Shown: positions 1-8,804 of the stretch, one piece after another
How the letters are laid out: each line of letters opens with the position of its first letter
How positions within the stretch are numbered: the stretch's first letter is position 1
Source of the DNA: Siminovitchia sediminis
Lineage (GTDB): Bacteria; Bacillota; Bacilli; Bacillales; Bacillaceae_C
DNA length: 58,815 nt
Direction: 5' to 3'
Assembly: GCF_042680885.1 (NCBI RefSeq)
Contig: NZ_JBHUEO010000011.1
Location: 1 to 58,815, forward strand
Program-made: the position numbers and the translations under genes
The notes under the pieces: model-generated
What the model saw: the letters and a program-made list of their open reading frames with translations, nothing else
Database searches by the model: none
Told to the model about the DNA's origin: nothing

Positions 1-502
1 TTTCACTGGAGAAAGCTACCGAATGACTCACGCGTTATCAAGACAGAATCACTAACGGAATAGGCTGGCAAAGTTATGCACTTTTGATTGCACTATTGTG
101 TATTTTTCTCTTGCAAAATACAATTTCGCATCAGTACCTGTTTCTTGTTCCCTTCTCGGGTATTGAGAAGAGTTTATTCGAATTCGATCAACTATTGTTC
201 CAAGCATTCTTTACCAAACCATTATTTTACGGGAAATGGTGATACTTAGGGACAAATTGTAAATATCATATAAAGGTTGAGAATCGTTGATTGTTAATTT
301 GTATTCTAACCGTTTAAATAAAAATATCAAAGTATAATGTAGCAAAAAAGGTATAATTCCCTCAGACGTTGAGGGTATTATACCTTTTTCACAGTAATCA
401 GGGGGAAGAAATTTTTTCAGTTCCCGCAAAATAATTGGTCATTCTTTCGGATATTAAACATGGAGCATTACTTCTTGTTTTAATAGATTTACCGTAACCC
501 TG
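1..502. other. Left-edge intergenic region
   Basis: No convincing gene is visible in the first 500 bases. A short minus-strand open frame at 211-429 runs through the terminator hairpin at 344-389 and has no recognisable protein features, so I do not call it. The only clear element is that terminator, which ends the TRAP transporter genes. A plus-strand frame is open from base 1 to a TAG at 61-63 and could be the tail of a gene beyond the left edge, but 20 codons are too few to judge. Confidence 0.5.
344..389. terminator. Bidirectional intrinsic terminator
   Basis: A 15-bp stem (GGTATAATTCCCTCA at 350-364 against TGAGGGTATTATACC at 370-384, one mismatch) with a 5-nt loop is flanked by six A on the left and five T on the right, so it can act in both directions. 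It lies about 115 bp past the stop of the TRAP large permease and is the likely end of that transcript. Confidence 0.85.
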
Positions 503-1816
503 CTAGTCACTCATGATACTTGGCAGCCATAAAGCAATATCCGGGAATAGAATAATTAAAGCAATAACCGCCAAGTAGAGAGCAACAAACGGAAATGCTG
601 CAGCATAAATTCTACCCATGCTGGTATCCTTAGTAACAGATTTCATAACAAATAATCCCAAGCCAAACGGCGGTGATATAAACCCAATTTCTATACATAC
701 TAATATTAATACACCAAACCATAGAGGATCAAACCCTAATGCGCCAGCTATTGGCATATAAATAGGCAAGCTGATCATTAAAATGGATAGACCATCCATG
801 AATAACCCCAAAACTAATAGTATTGCAATTAACATTAATAGAATAAAAATCGGTGCTAAATTTATATCTTGTACGATGCTGATAAGATTTCGTGTTACAC
901 CTGTAAAGGATAATATTTCACTAAATAATCGGGAGCCAGCAATAACAAATAAGATTTTCCCAGTGATCTTTATTGTTCCTACTAGGGACTTTTTCATTGT
1001 TTCCATATTTAAGCGGCCATGGAAAGCTGCCAATATTGCACTGCCCAAAGTCCCCAAAGCTGCTGATTCCGTTGGTGTAGCAATACCAAGGAATATTAAA
1101 CCAATTACAAGAAAAATAATGAGGCCCAGTGGCAATATGTAAATGACAGTATGGCTCAATTTTTCTTTTAAAGATATATGTTTTATTTCATAAGTGGGAG
1201 CAAGGTCAGGCTGTATGATCGCCCGTATAATTAAATATACTGCAGCTATAGTTGCCATTAAGAGCCCGGGAACAATAATAGCTATAAGAAAGTCTCCTAT
1301 AGAAAGTCCGCCCATCGATGCCAAAAGAACTCCCATCGAGCTGGGGGGAATCATTGCAGCAAGAACACCGCTTGCTAAAATGGGACCTATTGTCATAGGA
1401 TCCTTATATCCTTTGTTTCTCATATCCGGTAACATCGTTGACCCTAAAATGGCAGTACTCCCCATGCTTGAGCCCGTTAAAGTTGAAAGCAATGTCCCTC
1501 CGGCAACTGTCATTAAGCTTAAACGCCCGGGAAGTCTGCCAAACCACTTATCTACGGCTTCAATCATTTTCGGTGCAATCCCCGACTGAAACATCATTTC
1601 ACCCATAAAAATGAATAGCGGAATGGGTACAAGTGAAAATGATGTTAAAGAGCCTTCAATACTTTGTATTACATGTATAAGGCCTGCTTCTCCTCCCCAA
1701 ATAAATATAGCCGTTATGATATTCAGAAATGTAAAAGCAATAGCTACAGGTGTCCTAATCATTAGTAACAATAATAGAGCAGCAACGATGATAATTAATG
1801 TTTCAACCCAATTCAT
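503..1816 (-). CDS. dctM: TRAP transporter large permease (DctM family)
   Basis: This 437-residue, very hydrophobic protein has the DctM layout of about a dozen membrane segments, with the family-typical stretch GSSMGSTAILGSTMLP near residue 115 and the PPSSMGVLLAS region that follows. DctM is the ion-coupled channel subunit of tripartite ATP-independent periplasmic transporters, which import organic acids, sialic acid or compatible solutes using a sodium or proton gradient. The ATG directly abuts the stop of the small permease gene, which indicates translational coupling. The substrate cannot be read from this subunit. Family assignment is secure. Confidence 0.93.
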   Translation of the reverse strand: MNWVETLIIIVAALLLLLMIRTPVAIAFTFLNIITAIFIWGGEAGLIHVIQSIEGSLTSFSLVPIPLFIFMGEMMFQSGIAPKMIEAVDKWFGRLPGRLSLMTVAGGTLLSTLTGSSMGSTAILGSTMLPDMRNKGYKDPMTIGPILASGVLAAMIPPSSMGVLLASMGGLSIGDFLIAIIVPGLLMATIAAVYLIIRAIIQPDLAPTYEIKHISLKEKLSHTVIYILPLGLIIFLVIGLIFLGIATPTESAALGTLGSAILAAFHGRLNMETMKKSLVGTIKITGKILFVIAGSRLFSEILSFTGVTRNLISIVQDINLAPIFILLMLIAILLVLGLFMDGLSILMISLPIYMPIAGALGFDPLWFGVLILVCIEIGFISPPFGLGLFVMKSVTKDTSMGRIYAAAFPFVALYLAVIALIILFPDIALWLPSIMSD

Positions 1817-2338
1817 TTAGATCCCCCCCTCTTCTCCATTTCCAGCAAGGTTTTGAGCAGAAAAAACTTTTCTATATAGTATTCTGATAAACTCGAATAG
1901 CAGCAAGACAGATCCTAGTGGTATGATGATTGCAATATATCCTTTTGGTATCTTAAGAGTGGTCTGGCTTCTAAGGCCGCTTGAAAAATAATCTGCTACT
2001 GTAATGAATCCAAACCACACAAGGATAACGCTTACAAAAATACCGATCAATATAATAATGATATCCAGTACGTATTTTACGCGGGGAGATAGGATCGGTT
2101 CAATCAGATCGATAACAATGTGATCATTATAACGAAGCAACCATGCTGCCGTTAAAAAAGGCAGGTATAACAGTGTATATTCACTAAGTTCGTGTACCCA
2201 TGAAAATGAAATATTAAAAAACAATCTGAACACTACTTCCAAAATGATTGATATTGTGATGAACAAGATGAGTAATGCTGCAATAAAAGCAAAAAAGTTT
2301 TCAGATACATCTAGATACCTTGATAACTTTTTAACCAT
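1817..2338 (-). CDS. dctQ: TRAP transporter small permease (DctQ family)
   Basis: The 173-residue protein has four predicted membrane segments, and the pattern SWVHELSEYTLLYLPFL around residue 45 is typical of DctQ. It is the small membrane subunit that pairs with DctM. An AGGGAGG ribosome binding site precedes the ATG. It is immediately followed by dctM. Unusually, the solute-binding gene lies 670 bp upstream rather than next to it. Confidence is high for the family; the substrate is unknown. Confidence 0.9.
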   Translation of the reverse strand: MVKKLSRYLDVSENFFAFIAALLILFITISIILEVVFRLFFNISFSWVHELSEYTLLYLPFLTAAWLLRYNDHIVIDLIEPILSPRVKYVLDIIIILIGIFVSVILVWFGFITVADYFSSGLRSQTTLKIPKGYIAIIIPLGSVLLLFEFIRILYRKVFSAQNLAGNGEEGGI

Positions 2339-3010
2339 ACCACTACCTCCCTTTGTATAATAAAATTTTTAAACATATATGATCTCCCATTTCTCCGTAC
2401 ATGGGAGTTTTTCTTAATTTCAGTGCGGAATTGAGTAAATCTTTAAAAGGAATAGTGCTTTTTTTAAACGGCTCTAATTTCATAGTAATTTGCCATACAT
2501 CAATTCCAAAGCTTATTTTTTAGTTATTTTCATGCCAATGACTTCACCAGTTTACAATCCCAACGATAAACAAGTTATACCGATTAATCGACCTAACAAA
2601 TGTACAACATAGGATGCCAAAATAGGTGGTGACTTTGTATCTGTTTACCCCATTGGCCGTGGCTATGAAGTTCATTTACTTCATTAATAAACAATATCAA
2701 AGGGCAAAGAAAATTGATTTACAATATCCCGTTCATTGCGAAGCAAACATTCCCTTGCCGTAAAATAAGGGTTTTTGCCTTAGTACAAAGAATAAAACAA
2801 AAACCTTGCCAGGTTCAGATCAAGTTTGTTGAAGTGTGAATATATTAGTTTCATTCTCACGGGTTAGGACAAACTGGCAAGGTCTTTATTTATAATGGAA
2901 CCAAGGTCAAGATTATATATATTGCCATTAAGAAATTGGTCATTTACCGCAGGTTAATTATTTTGGATGTTAGTTATTCACTCAATTAGAAAAACATTCA
3001 GACAATTACC
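2339..3010. other. 670-bp gap splitting dctP from dctQM
   Basis: TRAP operons are normally compact, so this gap is unusual. It contains a long hairpin (2803-2883) and AT-rich sequence. One plus-strand frame at 2626-2763 could encode a 45-residue peptide with a hydrophobic N-terminus, but it would start at GTG without a well-spaced ribosome binding site, so I do not call it a gene. The stretch may be a relic of an insertion or a region that separates expression of the binding protein from the membrane subunits. Confidence 0.4.
2803..2883 (-). terminator. Large hairpin downstream of dctP
   Basis: The arms ACCTTGCCAG (2803-2812) and CTGGCAAGGT (2874-2883) pair, and inside them AGTTTGT pairs with ACAAACT and a further stem closes the loop. 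Read on the minus strand the 3' arm is followed by TTTTTG, so it can work as a terminator or attenuator between dctP and dctQM. That would leave more binding protein than permease, a common stoichiometry. The function is inferred. Confidence 0.6.
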
Positions 3011-4039
3011 TTACTGAGATTCCTCTAGTAAAAAGCCTTTGGCTTTTTCAAATTCTTCTTCATCAAGGAAATCTTCAAGTTGTTTCCAGATTGTTTCATT
3101 TACAAGTTCATGGAACTTTTTACTTTCCTCGTCTGAAAGCTTGATTACAGATACGCCATCAGCCTGGATATTTTCCATTTCCTTTTCATTCAAGTCTGCA
3201 AAGTGCTTCAGCATTTCTTCCTCATATTCAGCTGTTATAGCCATAATTTTTTCCTGTTCTTCTTCTGTAAACTGTGAAAAAGAATCAGAGTTCATCAGAA
3301 TAACAGCTGATTGTTCAGCAAAAGGCTCATCTATAATATATTTGGTTACCTCTGTCCATCCATCTTCGCTTGGTCCCAGTAGCGGAAAAGCAAATCCATC
3401 AACCATATTACGCTCTAGAGCAGTATAAACTTCCCCAGGCAAGGTGTTTACAGGTGTAGCATTTAAGTTTTGAATAATATCCAAATAAAAAGGATTGGAT
3501 CGAAGCTTTAATCCTTTAAAATCCTCAATCGAATTTACTTCCTTATTTGTCCAAAAATGATAACCAAAACCACCTAACCATCTGCCTAAATAAGTAAGGC
3601 CCGCTTGCTCATATTCTTCTGCCAACCAATCAGAATATCCGTTTTCTCTTTCTTCACTAGGTGAGTAAGGAGACAGCCTCAGCGATTCACTTCTTGGAAC
3701 GATATCGCGCGAATCTGAACCAAAAAAGAAGGCTACATCAACAATTCCGCTTTGTGCAGAACTAAATAGACTATCTTCCGGAACGGCTTCAGGTCCTCCA
3801 ATTAATTCAATTTCAACATTATCAAGTTCTTCCTCCATCTTTTCTATCCACATGTTTACATTATCTCTTGTATAAAGATGATCCGTTCTTAAGAAAGTCG
3901 CTACCTTGATCTTTCTTACTTCTCCACTGCCGTCAGCCCCTGCCCCGGAATTGCTTGATTCTGTAGTGCCACATGCGGCTAATGCCAATATCCCAATAAA
4001 AATAACCCCAAATACCAAAAGCTTTAACCTATTTCTCAT
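3011..4039 (-). CDS. dctP: TRAP transporter solute-binding lipoprotein (DctP family)
   Basis: A lipoprotein signal peptide with lipobox LALAAC puts the lipidated cysteine near residue 23, as expected for a Gram-positive binding protein anchored outside the membrane. The rest matches DctP-type proteins, including a hinge arginine region around LKLRSNPFYLDIIQNLNATPVN in which a conserved Arg binds the substrate carboxylate. I chose the ATG at 4039 because GGGGTG lies six bases before it; the longer frame starts at a GTG overlapping that site. The ligand is not predictable with confidence. The neighbours (cyclodeaminase-like and creatinase-like enzymes) favour a nitrogenous carboxylate, which is inference. 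Confidence 0.9.
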   Translation of the reverse strand: MRNRLKLLVFGVIFIGILALAACGTTESSNSGAGADGSGEVRKIKVATFLRTDHLYTRDNVNMWIEKMEEELDNVEIELIGGPEAVPEDSLFSSAQSGIVDVAFFFGSDSRDIVPRSESLRLSPYSPSEERENGYSDWLAEEYEQAGLTYLGRWLGGFGYHFWTNKEVNSIEDFKGLKLRSNPFYLDIIQNLNATPVNTLPGEVYTALERNMVDGFAFPLLGPSEDGWTEVTKYIIDEPFAEQSAVILMNSDSFSQFTEEEQEKIMAITAEYEEEMLKHFADLNEKEMENIQADGVSVIKLSDEESKKFHELVNETIWKQLEDFLDEEEFEKAKGFLLEESQ

Positions 4040-4233
4040 CAACAGCACCCCTTATTTTTAAAATTTACACAAATGATTATGAACCTGAAGCTCTCCAAAT
4101 TGGGAGCCGAAAACTGCCTATCAATGAGGTCCCATACCGTATTTATCAATTGAATCAAGCTTTAGCTGAGGAGTGCTTTTACGGTAATGGGATATGCGGA
4201 CAACGTGCATACCTCGACGCTTCATGGTCCTTT

Positions 4234-5253
4234 TCAGCTAACCGGTATTCGGTTTGAAGCAAGTGGCAGAACAGTGCCTGCATTATTTTTTACAGCCTGA
4301 TCATAAATATATTTTCCGACTGTAACATCTGTACTTCCTACTCCAGTCATGAAGGCAATATTTCTCTTGTTCTTTGACCATAAACGATCACTTGTTTCAA
4401 TGATTTCGCCTATTTCACATATTTCGCTGTTTAGGTTTATTTCTCCGTAATATCTTTCAAGTTCTGTTTTTAAATATGCTTTGTCATCAGAAATGATATG
4501 ATCTGCATTTGTAAACGATGAATCCCAAGATTTTATTCCATCCAATGACAGGGCCAACGCCCCTTCCTTTAACCAATCAAAATTGATATACGGTGCTGTT
4601 GTATTAGAAGTGATGGATAGTGCAATGTCGCTTTGACTAACGAGCGCCTCTAATTCAGAATAGGAGGTAAATTTAACATCTTTGTATACCTTTTCCATTT
4701 CTGCACAAAGTCTTTCCCTGGACTCCTTCGTTCTGCTGGTTACCTTAATCTCATTAATTCCTGGAAGTTCTGAAAGAATCGCATGTATGGACCAACGTGC
4801 AATCACGCCCGCACCGACTATTCCCAAAACACTTGCATCAGGAGCTGCTAATCTTTTTGCAGCAATTGCTCCTGCCGCTGCAGTTCGTAAGTTGGTCAAG
4901 TGCATTCCTTCCATAATACAGTAAGGCAAACCCGTATGAACGTCATTGAGAATCATCAAACATGAGGCATCAGGCAAGTCCTTCTCAGACTTATTTCCCG
5001 GAAAGTATGATACCCATTTTACCCCGGCACTTTCTATAGAAGGATTGGGACTTGATACCATAGCCGGCATTGCATGGAAAAACCGGAATCCATGTGTATC
5101 CTTCGGATAAATTCCTACCTTAGCAGGCAGGTATACATTCTGCTTTGCGTGTTCGACATAGGTTTGTTCCACTATGTCAATGGCCTTCTTTAGTGGAATA
5201 TCTAAACTGACAATGTCCTCCTTGCTCAAAAAGCGCAAGTCTAAATTTTTCAT
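4234..5253 (-). CDS. Ornithine cyclodeaminase / mu-crystallin family protein
   Basis: The 339-residue protein has an NAD(P)-binding Rossmann segment (LGIVGAGVIARWSIHAI, near residue 130) and the TNLRTAAAGAIAAKRLA stretch characteristic of the ornithine cyclodeaminase/mu-crystallin family. Members are cyclodeaminases, ketimine reductases or alanine/N-alkyl amino acid dehydrogenases, and sequence alone does not separate these. The start at 5253 has GGAGG eight bases upstream; the longer frame adds 13 residues that include that site. The family also contains EutC, encoded next to an M24 hydrolase in ectoine-use clusters, an arrangement that resembles this locus. Confidence 0.88.
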   Translation of the reverse strand: MKNLDLRFLSKEDIVSLDIPLKKAIDIVEQTYVEHAKQNVYLPAKVGIYPKDTHGFRFFHAMPAMVSSPNPSIESAGVKWVSYFPGNKSEKDLPDASCLMILNDVHTGLPYCIMEGMHLTNLRTAAAGAIAAKRLAAPDASVLGIVGAGVIARWSIHAILSELPGINEIKVTSRTKESRERLCAEMEKVYKDVKFTSYSELEALVSQSDIALSITSNTTAPYINFDWLKEGALALSLDGIKSWDSSFTNADHIISDDKAYLKTELERYYGEINLNSEICEIGEIIETSDRLWSKNKRNIAFMTGVGSTDVTVGKYIYDQAVKNNAGTVLPLASNRIPVS

Positions 5254-5385
5254 TATATCTGCCTCCTGCAGCATTCGAAATCCAAAAATCACTTTTCTTC
5301 ATTGGCAACACATGTTTTCCAATTGAGTAAATAGTCAGAAATATTTACTACTAATTTTCCACATGAACTGCATACTCTGTTCAAT

Positions 5386-5592
5386 TTAAGGATGTTTTTG
5401 CAGTTCATCGTAAGATATAAGATATAGGCAAGAGCGCAAGTTTGTTATTCTGAGAATCTGTATATTGCGCCCATCATCCTGATATCCTTTTCTATCTCTG
5501 ATCTTTTCCTTGTTATGTTCAATCAAAGAATGATCACAATTTGTTTCGTAATTATACTTTTCCCTTAAAAAGTTGGACAGGACCAGACAGTG
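5386..5592 (-). pseudogene. Possible degraded gene 3' end, 68 open codons without a start
   Basis: Between the cyclodeaminase-like gene and the M24 gene a minus-strand frame stays open for 68 codons and ends at a TAA at 5386-5388. The translation has protein-like composition, for example REKYNYETNCDHSLIEH and RDRKGYQDDGRNIQILRI, but there is no start codon with a ribosome binding site. I do not recognise the family. It may be the remnant of a regulator or enzyme lost from this locus, or chance. Confidence 0.3.
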
Positions 5593-5608
5593 TTAAGAGT
5601 ATTAAACA

Positions 5609-6781
5609 TTACTCAATGACAAGGATTTCTTGAGGAATATCTGTTATTTTTCTTGCGCCGTTTGCTTCCACCACTATCATTTCGCTGACTGCAACACCTG
5701 TTTTAAAGTCTGTTAAATAAGGTAATATGTGAAATACCATATTCTCTTTAAGCACTGTTTTTTCGCCTTCTTTTATACTAATGCCGTCTCTCCATGAAGT
5801 AAATCCAATTCCGACTGAATACCCTGTCCGTACATGTGAATATTCAATTACTCCTGCTTCTGCCAAAGCTTTGTTACATACTTCCGCCACTTGTTCTGCA
5901 GTCATTCCGGGATAAGTATTTTCTATTACTTTATTTACCGCATATTTGCTCCCCTCTTCCAATCTTTTTGCCAGATCGGTAGGTTCTCCAGCAGATAAAG
6001 TACGCATTACAGGCGAGAAGTATCTGTTGACGCAGCCACTAAACTCCAGGAAGATGACATCTTGTGGTTTTGCCCTGTGATCTTCAAAGGTCGGATGTCC
6101 ATAGGCAGATCTTTCTCCAATTCCGATGAGAGGATTCAGTCCTCCGGGATGCTCACTTCCCATCTTCAGCAAATCATGAATGACGACGGTTGCTATTTCT
6201 TTCTCTGAAGGGAGTTTCTGAAGTTTCTTCGTCACATTGCTCATCACCACATTTGTCATATGTGCAGCCTCTTCAATATATTTTATTTCTTGCTTTGATT
6301 TAATGAGTCTGCATTCAGAAATTACATTTGTACCGTCCACGATGTTTGCCACATCATATAATTCTTTCTCTAAGCAGGACATATGATAGGGCGTGATATA
6401 CTTCGTATTAAACGGAATGGCAACAATCTTTTGAGAAGTCCCTAATTTTCTTAAAGTATCTGTCGTTAATTTCAGTGGATCATCATTATCGCCGTAAAAA
6501 AGAATTTCTTTGACACAGGTCTGGTTTTTGTAAGCAGCTGACTGCAGTTTTCTTGTAATGACGATGGGATTTCCTGTATGTGTAATAATCAAGCATTGCC
6601 AAGGTAATGCATCGTAGCCAAATGAACGGTATCCCAAAATATAATTCAGCTCAACCGGATCATTGACTAATAAAATATCAATCGATTGCCTTGCCATATT
6701 TTCTCTTACAGCGTTCAGCCGATTCTCATATTCTTCCAGTGTAAAAGGTAATTTATTTACTGTTTCTACCGCTTCTTTCAT
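5609..6781 (-). CDS. M24/creatinase-fold hydrolase lacking canonical metal ligands
   Basis: The 390-residue protein has the two-domain architecture of M24 proteins: an N-terminal creatinase domain (about 15-155) and a C-terminal pita-bread domain (165-385). In metallopeptidases the first two metal-binding aspartates lie in a D-x-G...Y-x-S-D-x-T-R-T pattern. Here the same region reads LEFSGCVNRYFSPVMRT, so the second aspartate is Pro and the first is replaced by Glu. The usual GHGIG histidine region reads GYSVGIGF. This points to a metal-independent hydrolase of the creatinase or ectoine-hydrolase (DoeA/EutD) type rather than a Xaa-Pro peptidase. The ribosome binding site is GAGGTG. The exact substrate is unknown. 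Confidence 0.82.
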   Translation of the reverse strand: MKEAVETVNKLPFTLEEYENRLNAVRENMARQSIDILLVNDPVELNYILGYRSFGYDALPWQCLIITHTGNPIVITRKLQSAAYKNQTCVKEILFYGDNDDPLKLTTDTLRKLGTSQKIVAIPFNTKYITPYHMSCLEKELYDVANIVDGTNVISECRLIKSKQEIKYIEEAAHMTNVVMSNVTKKLQKLPSEKEIATVVIHDLLKMGSEHPGGLNPLIGIGERSAYGHPTFEDHRAKPQDVIFLEFSGCVNRYFSPVMRTLSAGEPTDLAKRLEEGSKYAVNKVIENTYPGMTAEQVAEVCNKALAEAGVIEYSHVRTGYSVGIGFTSWRDGISIKEGEKTVLKENMVFHILPYLTDFKTGVAVSEMIVVEANGARKITDIPQEILVIE

Positions 6782-6943
6782 TCCATTTCACCTCTTAAAA
6801 GTAATCTGATGTTTAGGTTTGTGTAATAATGCCTGGTAAGACTATTCTGAAGGGACATCGGATGATTAACTATGAATAAAATACGAAGCAAAGATCTTGG
6901 AACTTGGCAGCTGTTCCCGTTTTTTAGTTCTTACACCTTTAAA

Positions 6944-6957
6944 AGAAAGCGCTTCAA
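6944..6957. promoter_or_regulatory. Candidate CcpA catabolite-responsive element (cre)
   Basis: The sequence AGAAAGCGCTTCAA contains the AAGCGCTT core and resembles the known cre consensus TGWAARCGYTWNCA. It lies about 165 bp upstream of the M24 hydrolase start, which suggests glucose repression of this catabolic gene. It is a single match found by eye. Confidence 0.4.
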
Positions 6958-7017
6958 TTTATTTGCTAAAAAAACTAAAGGTAACGAGTATCGAGTAAAT
7001 GATAGCTTTACAATGAA

Positions 7018-7084
7018 ATAAGCTAATCTCGAAATGATCATACGGCAACACTTTCACTTTATAACCATTTTCGAGATAGCTTAT
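7018..7084 (-). terminator. Hairpin downstream of the aminotransferase
   Basis: Arms of about 18 bases (ATAAGCTAATCTCGAAAT at 7018-7035 and ATTTTCGAGATAGCTTAT at 7067-7084, with a one-base bulge) enclose a 31-nt loop just past the aminotransferase stop. There is only a weak T-run on the minus strand, so it may protect the mRNA end as well as terminate. Confidence 0.55.
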
Positions 7085-7107
7085 CTATAATCTTAGATGA
7101 TTAATTT

Positions 7108-8064
7108 TTAGAGAACTTTACTCGGGCTAGTAACAGGGTCTAACCATTTTGCGTATTTTGGATTTTCACCTCTCACAATAGCAGAGAACTCATCCATCAG
7201 ATGTTTTGTGATTGGTCCTGGCTTTCCAGTGCCAATTTCTCTGGAGTCTACTTCTCTGACAGGCTTGATTTCAGCCGCACTTCCAGTTAAGAAAACTTCG
7301 TTGGCACTGTACACTTCTCCGCGAGCGATGCTTCTTACTTCTACCGTATAGCCTAAATCACGCGCCAGCTCGATAATCGACTTTCTTGTGATACCTGGCA
7401 GAATGGAAGAATCCAAGCCCGGCGTAGCAATGACACCATCTTTTACAACAAAGATATTCTCTGTACATGCTTCGGCGACATTGCCTGTTGCGTCCAACAT
7501 TAATGCTTCATCAAACCCTTTATCAATCGCATCCACTCTCGCCAACATGGAACCAATATACAATCCGGTGGCTTTCGCAGCGGATGGAACCATTTGAGAA
7601 TGAACTCTGATCCAAGGCGAGAAGCAGCATCTTACTCCTTTTTCCTTTGCATCGGCCCCGAGGTAATTTTCCCATGGCCATGTAGCTATCACTACATCTA
7701 CAGGACAGTCAAGCGGATGGACTCCCAGGGAATGGTAACCAAAGAAGGAAAGCGGTCTGATATAGCAGGAATCCAAATTGTTCTCCAAGATCGTTTGGTT
7801 GATGCCATCGATCAATTCTTCATCACTGAAAGGGATCGTCATTCTTAATTGTTTAGCTGAATCTCTCCATCTTTCAATATGTTCTTTGACACGGAATGTT
7901 CTGGGACCGTCAATCGTATTGTAGCAACGCAAACCTTCAAAAACTCCTGAGCCATAAGCTACCCCATGGGATAATACATGGATTTGGGCATCTTCCCATT
8001 TGACGAGTTCACCATTAAACCAAATTTTATCAACATCCGGAAACCACTTTTCTACTTTGTTCAT
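7108..8064 (-). CDS. ilvE: Branched-chain amino acid aminotransferase (class IV PLP)
   Basis: The 318-residue protein is a fold-type IV PLP aminotransferase. It shows the N-terminal HVLSHGVAYGSGVFEGLR stretch, a PLP-lysine region MVPSAAKATGLYIGSML near residue 165, and the VAEACTENIFVVKDG and LPGITRKSIIELA motifs of IlvE. It would interconvert Val, Leu, Ile and their 2-oxoacids. I set the start at 8064 because AAAGGAGAG precedes it; the longer frame runs through that site. In this position, beside amino-compound catabolism genes and a possible Crp/Fnr site, it may serve a catabolic transamination instead of biosynthesis. D-amino acid or aromatic specificity cannot be excluded. Confidence 0.88.
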   Translation of the reverse strand: MNKVEKWFPDVDKIWFNGELVKWEDAQIHVLSHGVAYGSGVFEGLRCYNTIDGPRTFRVKEHIERWRDSAKQLRMTIPFSDEELIDGINQTILENNLDSCYIRPLSFFGYHSLGVHPLDCPVDVVIATWPWENYLGADAKEKGVRCCFSPWIRVHSQMVPSAAKATGLYIGSMLARVDAIDKGFDEALMLDATGNVAEACTENIFVVKDGVIATPGLDSSILPGITRKSIIELARDLGYTVEVRSIARGEVYSANEVFLTGSAAEIKPVREVDSREIGTGKPGPITKHLMDEFSAIVRGENPKYAKWLDPVTSPSKVL

Positions 8065-8804
8065 CTTTTTCTCTCCTTTGTATGTTAGTGAATTTCTCAT
8101 CAGAGTGCATAGGATGGCTTGTGTTATTCAGTTGCTTGAAAAGAACCAGTGATGTTTGCAACTTTATGTAGAGTGCATATCATTATACTTTATGCAGTAA
8201 CAGTTGCAGTGCCTATGTACGGACTCTTCCTTGTACAAGCAGAGGGCTGAATAACCAGCATTTATACATCCAGGGAGTGTCGTAGTCGGATCCGAAAGTC
8301 TCCCTGATTTGCTTAATCATAATCATATCCGAAGAATTTCATGAGGAAGTGCTAATCGATTAACATTCTTTGGAAATATCTTTATCTTTCGCCAAAAGAA
8401 CAATTTCTCAAAATCAATCTCAGGTAAGGATCATTAGAACGCTCCTCGAATTATAAAAACCGGTAAAAAAAAAGACTGGATTAAATATCTTTTAATACAG
8501 ACGCCACTGATCACATTGCAATTTTACCTTGCCCCATACAAGTGATCCTGTCTACCAGTTCGTGAAATTATTGTAAATATGTCCTGCTAACTATTGAAAA
8601 CGGTTGCAATATTTTATATATTTGATATTGTAATTGTGTGAATAGAGGTAAATCACCCAATATTCCATTTAATATTACCCAACTTTCTTTCTCATTTTTC
8701 CTATGCACCTTTTACCCCGAAATTATCATACTACTTAGAATTCCAAGACTTTTAAAATGGAGTTACCTGTTAACTGACTATGTATAGCTCAAAGAGGTGA
8801 AAAA
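8065..8804. other. 740-bp divergent intergenic region between ilvE and Crp/Fnr pair A
   Basis: The region separates the minus-strand aminotransferase from the first regulator pair. It contains a candidate operator at 8350-8365 with a minus-strand TATGAT at 8322-8327, a minus-strand TATAAT at 8182-8187 nearer to ilvE, and a TGTTAA half-site at 8768. If the operator drives ilvE the leader would be about 250 nt long. I see no convincing gene in it. Confidence 0.5.
8322..8365 (-). promoter_or_regulatory. Crp/Fnr-type operator O1 with -10 element
   Basis: The palindrome TGCTAATCGATTAACA (8350-8365) matches the local consensus TGTTAA-N4-TTAACA with one arm substitution. A minus-strand TATGAT (8322-8327) is centred 33 bp away. 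The nearest downstream minus gene is ilvE, leaving a long leader; the weakest of the eight sites in context. Confidence 0.5.

Larger units (their letters stand above)
6782..7107. other. Intergenic region upstream of the M24 gene
   Basis: This 326-bp stretch carries a candidate CcpA box at 6944-6957 and the hairpin at 7018-7084 that ends the aminotransferase transcript. I see no open frame worth calling. Confidence 0.5.

Noticed and set aside
211..429. 72-codon minus-strand frame
   Set aside because: It runs through the terminator hairpin at 344-389 and has no ribosome binding site or protein features.
2626..2763. 45-codon plus-strand frame with hydrophobic N-terminus
   Set aside because: The GTG start has no well-spaced ribosome binding site and there is no supporting context beyond the hairpin downstream.
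4060..4256. Plus-strand open stretch between dctP and the cyclodeaminase gene
   Set aside because: About 60 stop-free codons read like protein, but there is no start with a ribosome binding site and the end overlaps the cyclodeaminase gene on the other strand.
8216..8320. 35-codon minus-strand frame as a leader peptide of ilvE
   Set aside because: It begins upstream of the start site predicted from operator O1 and lacks a ribosome binding site.
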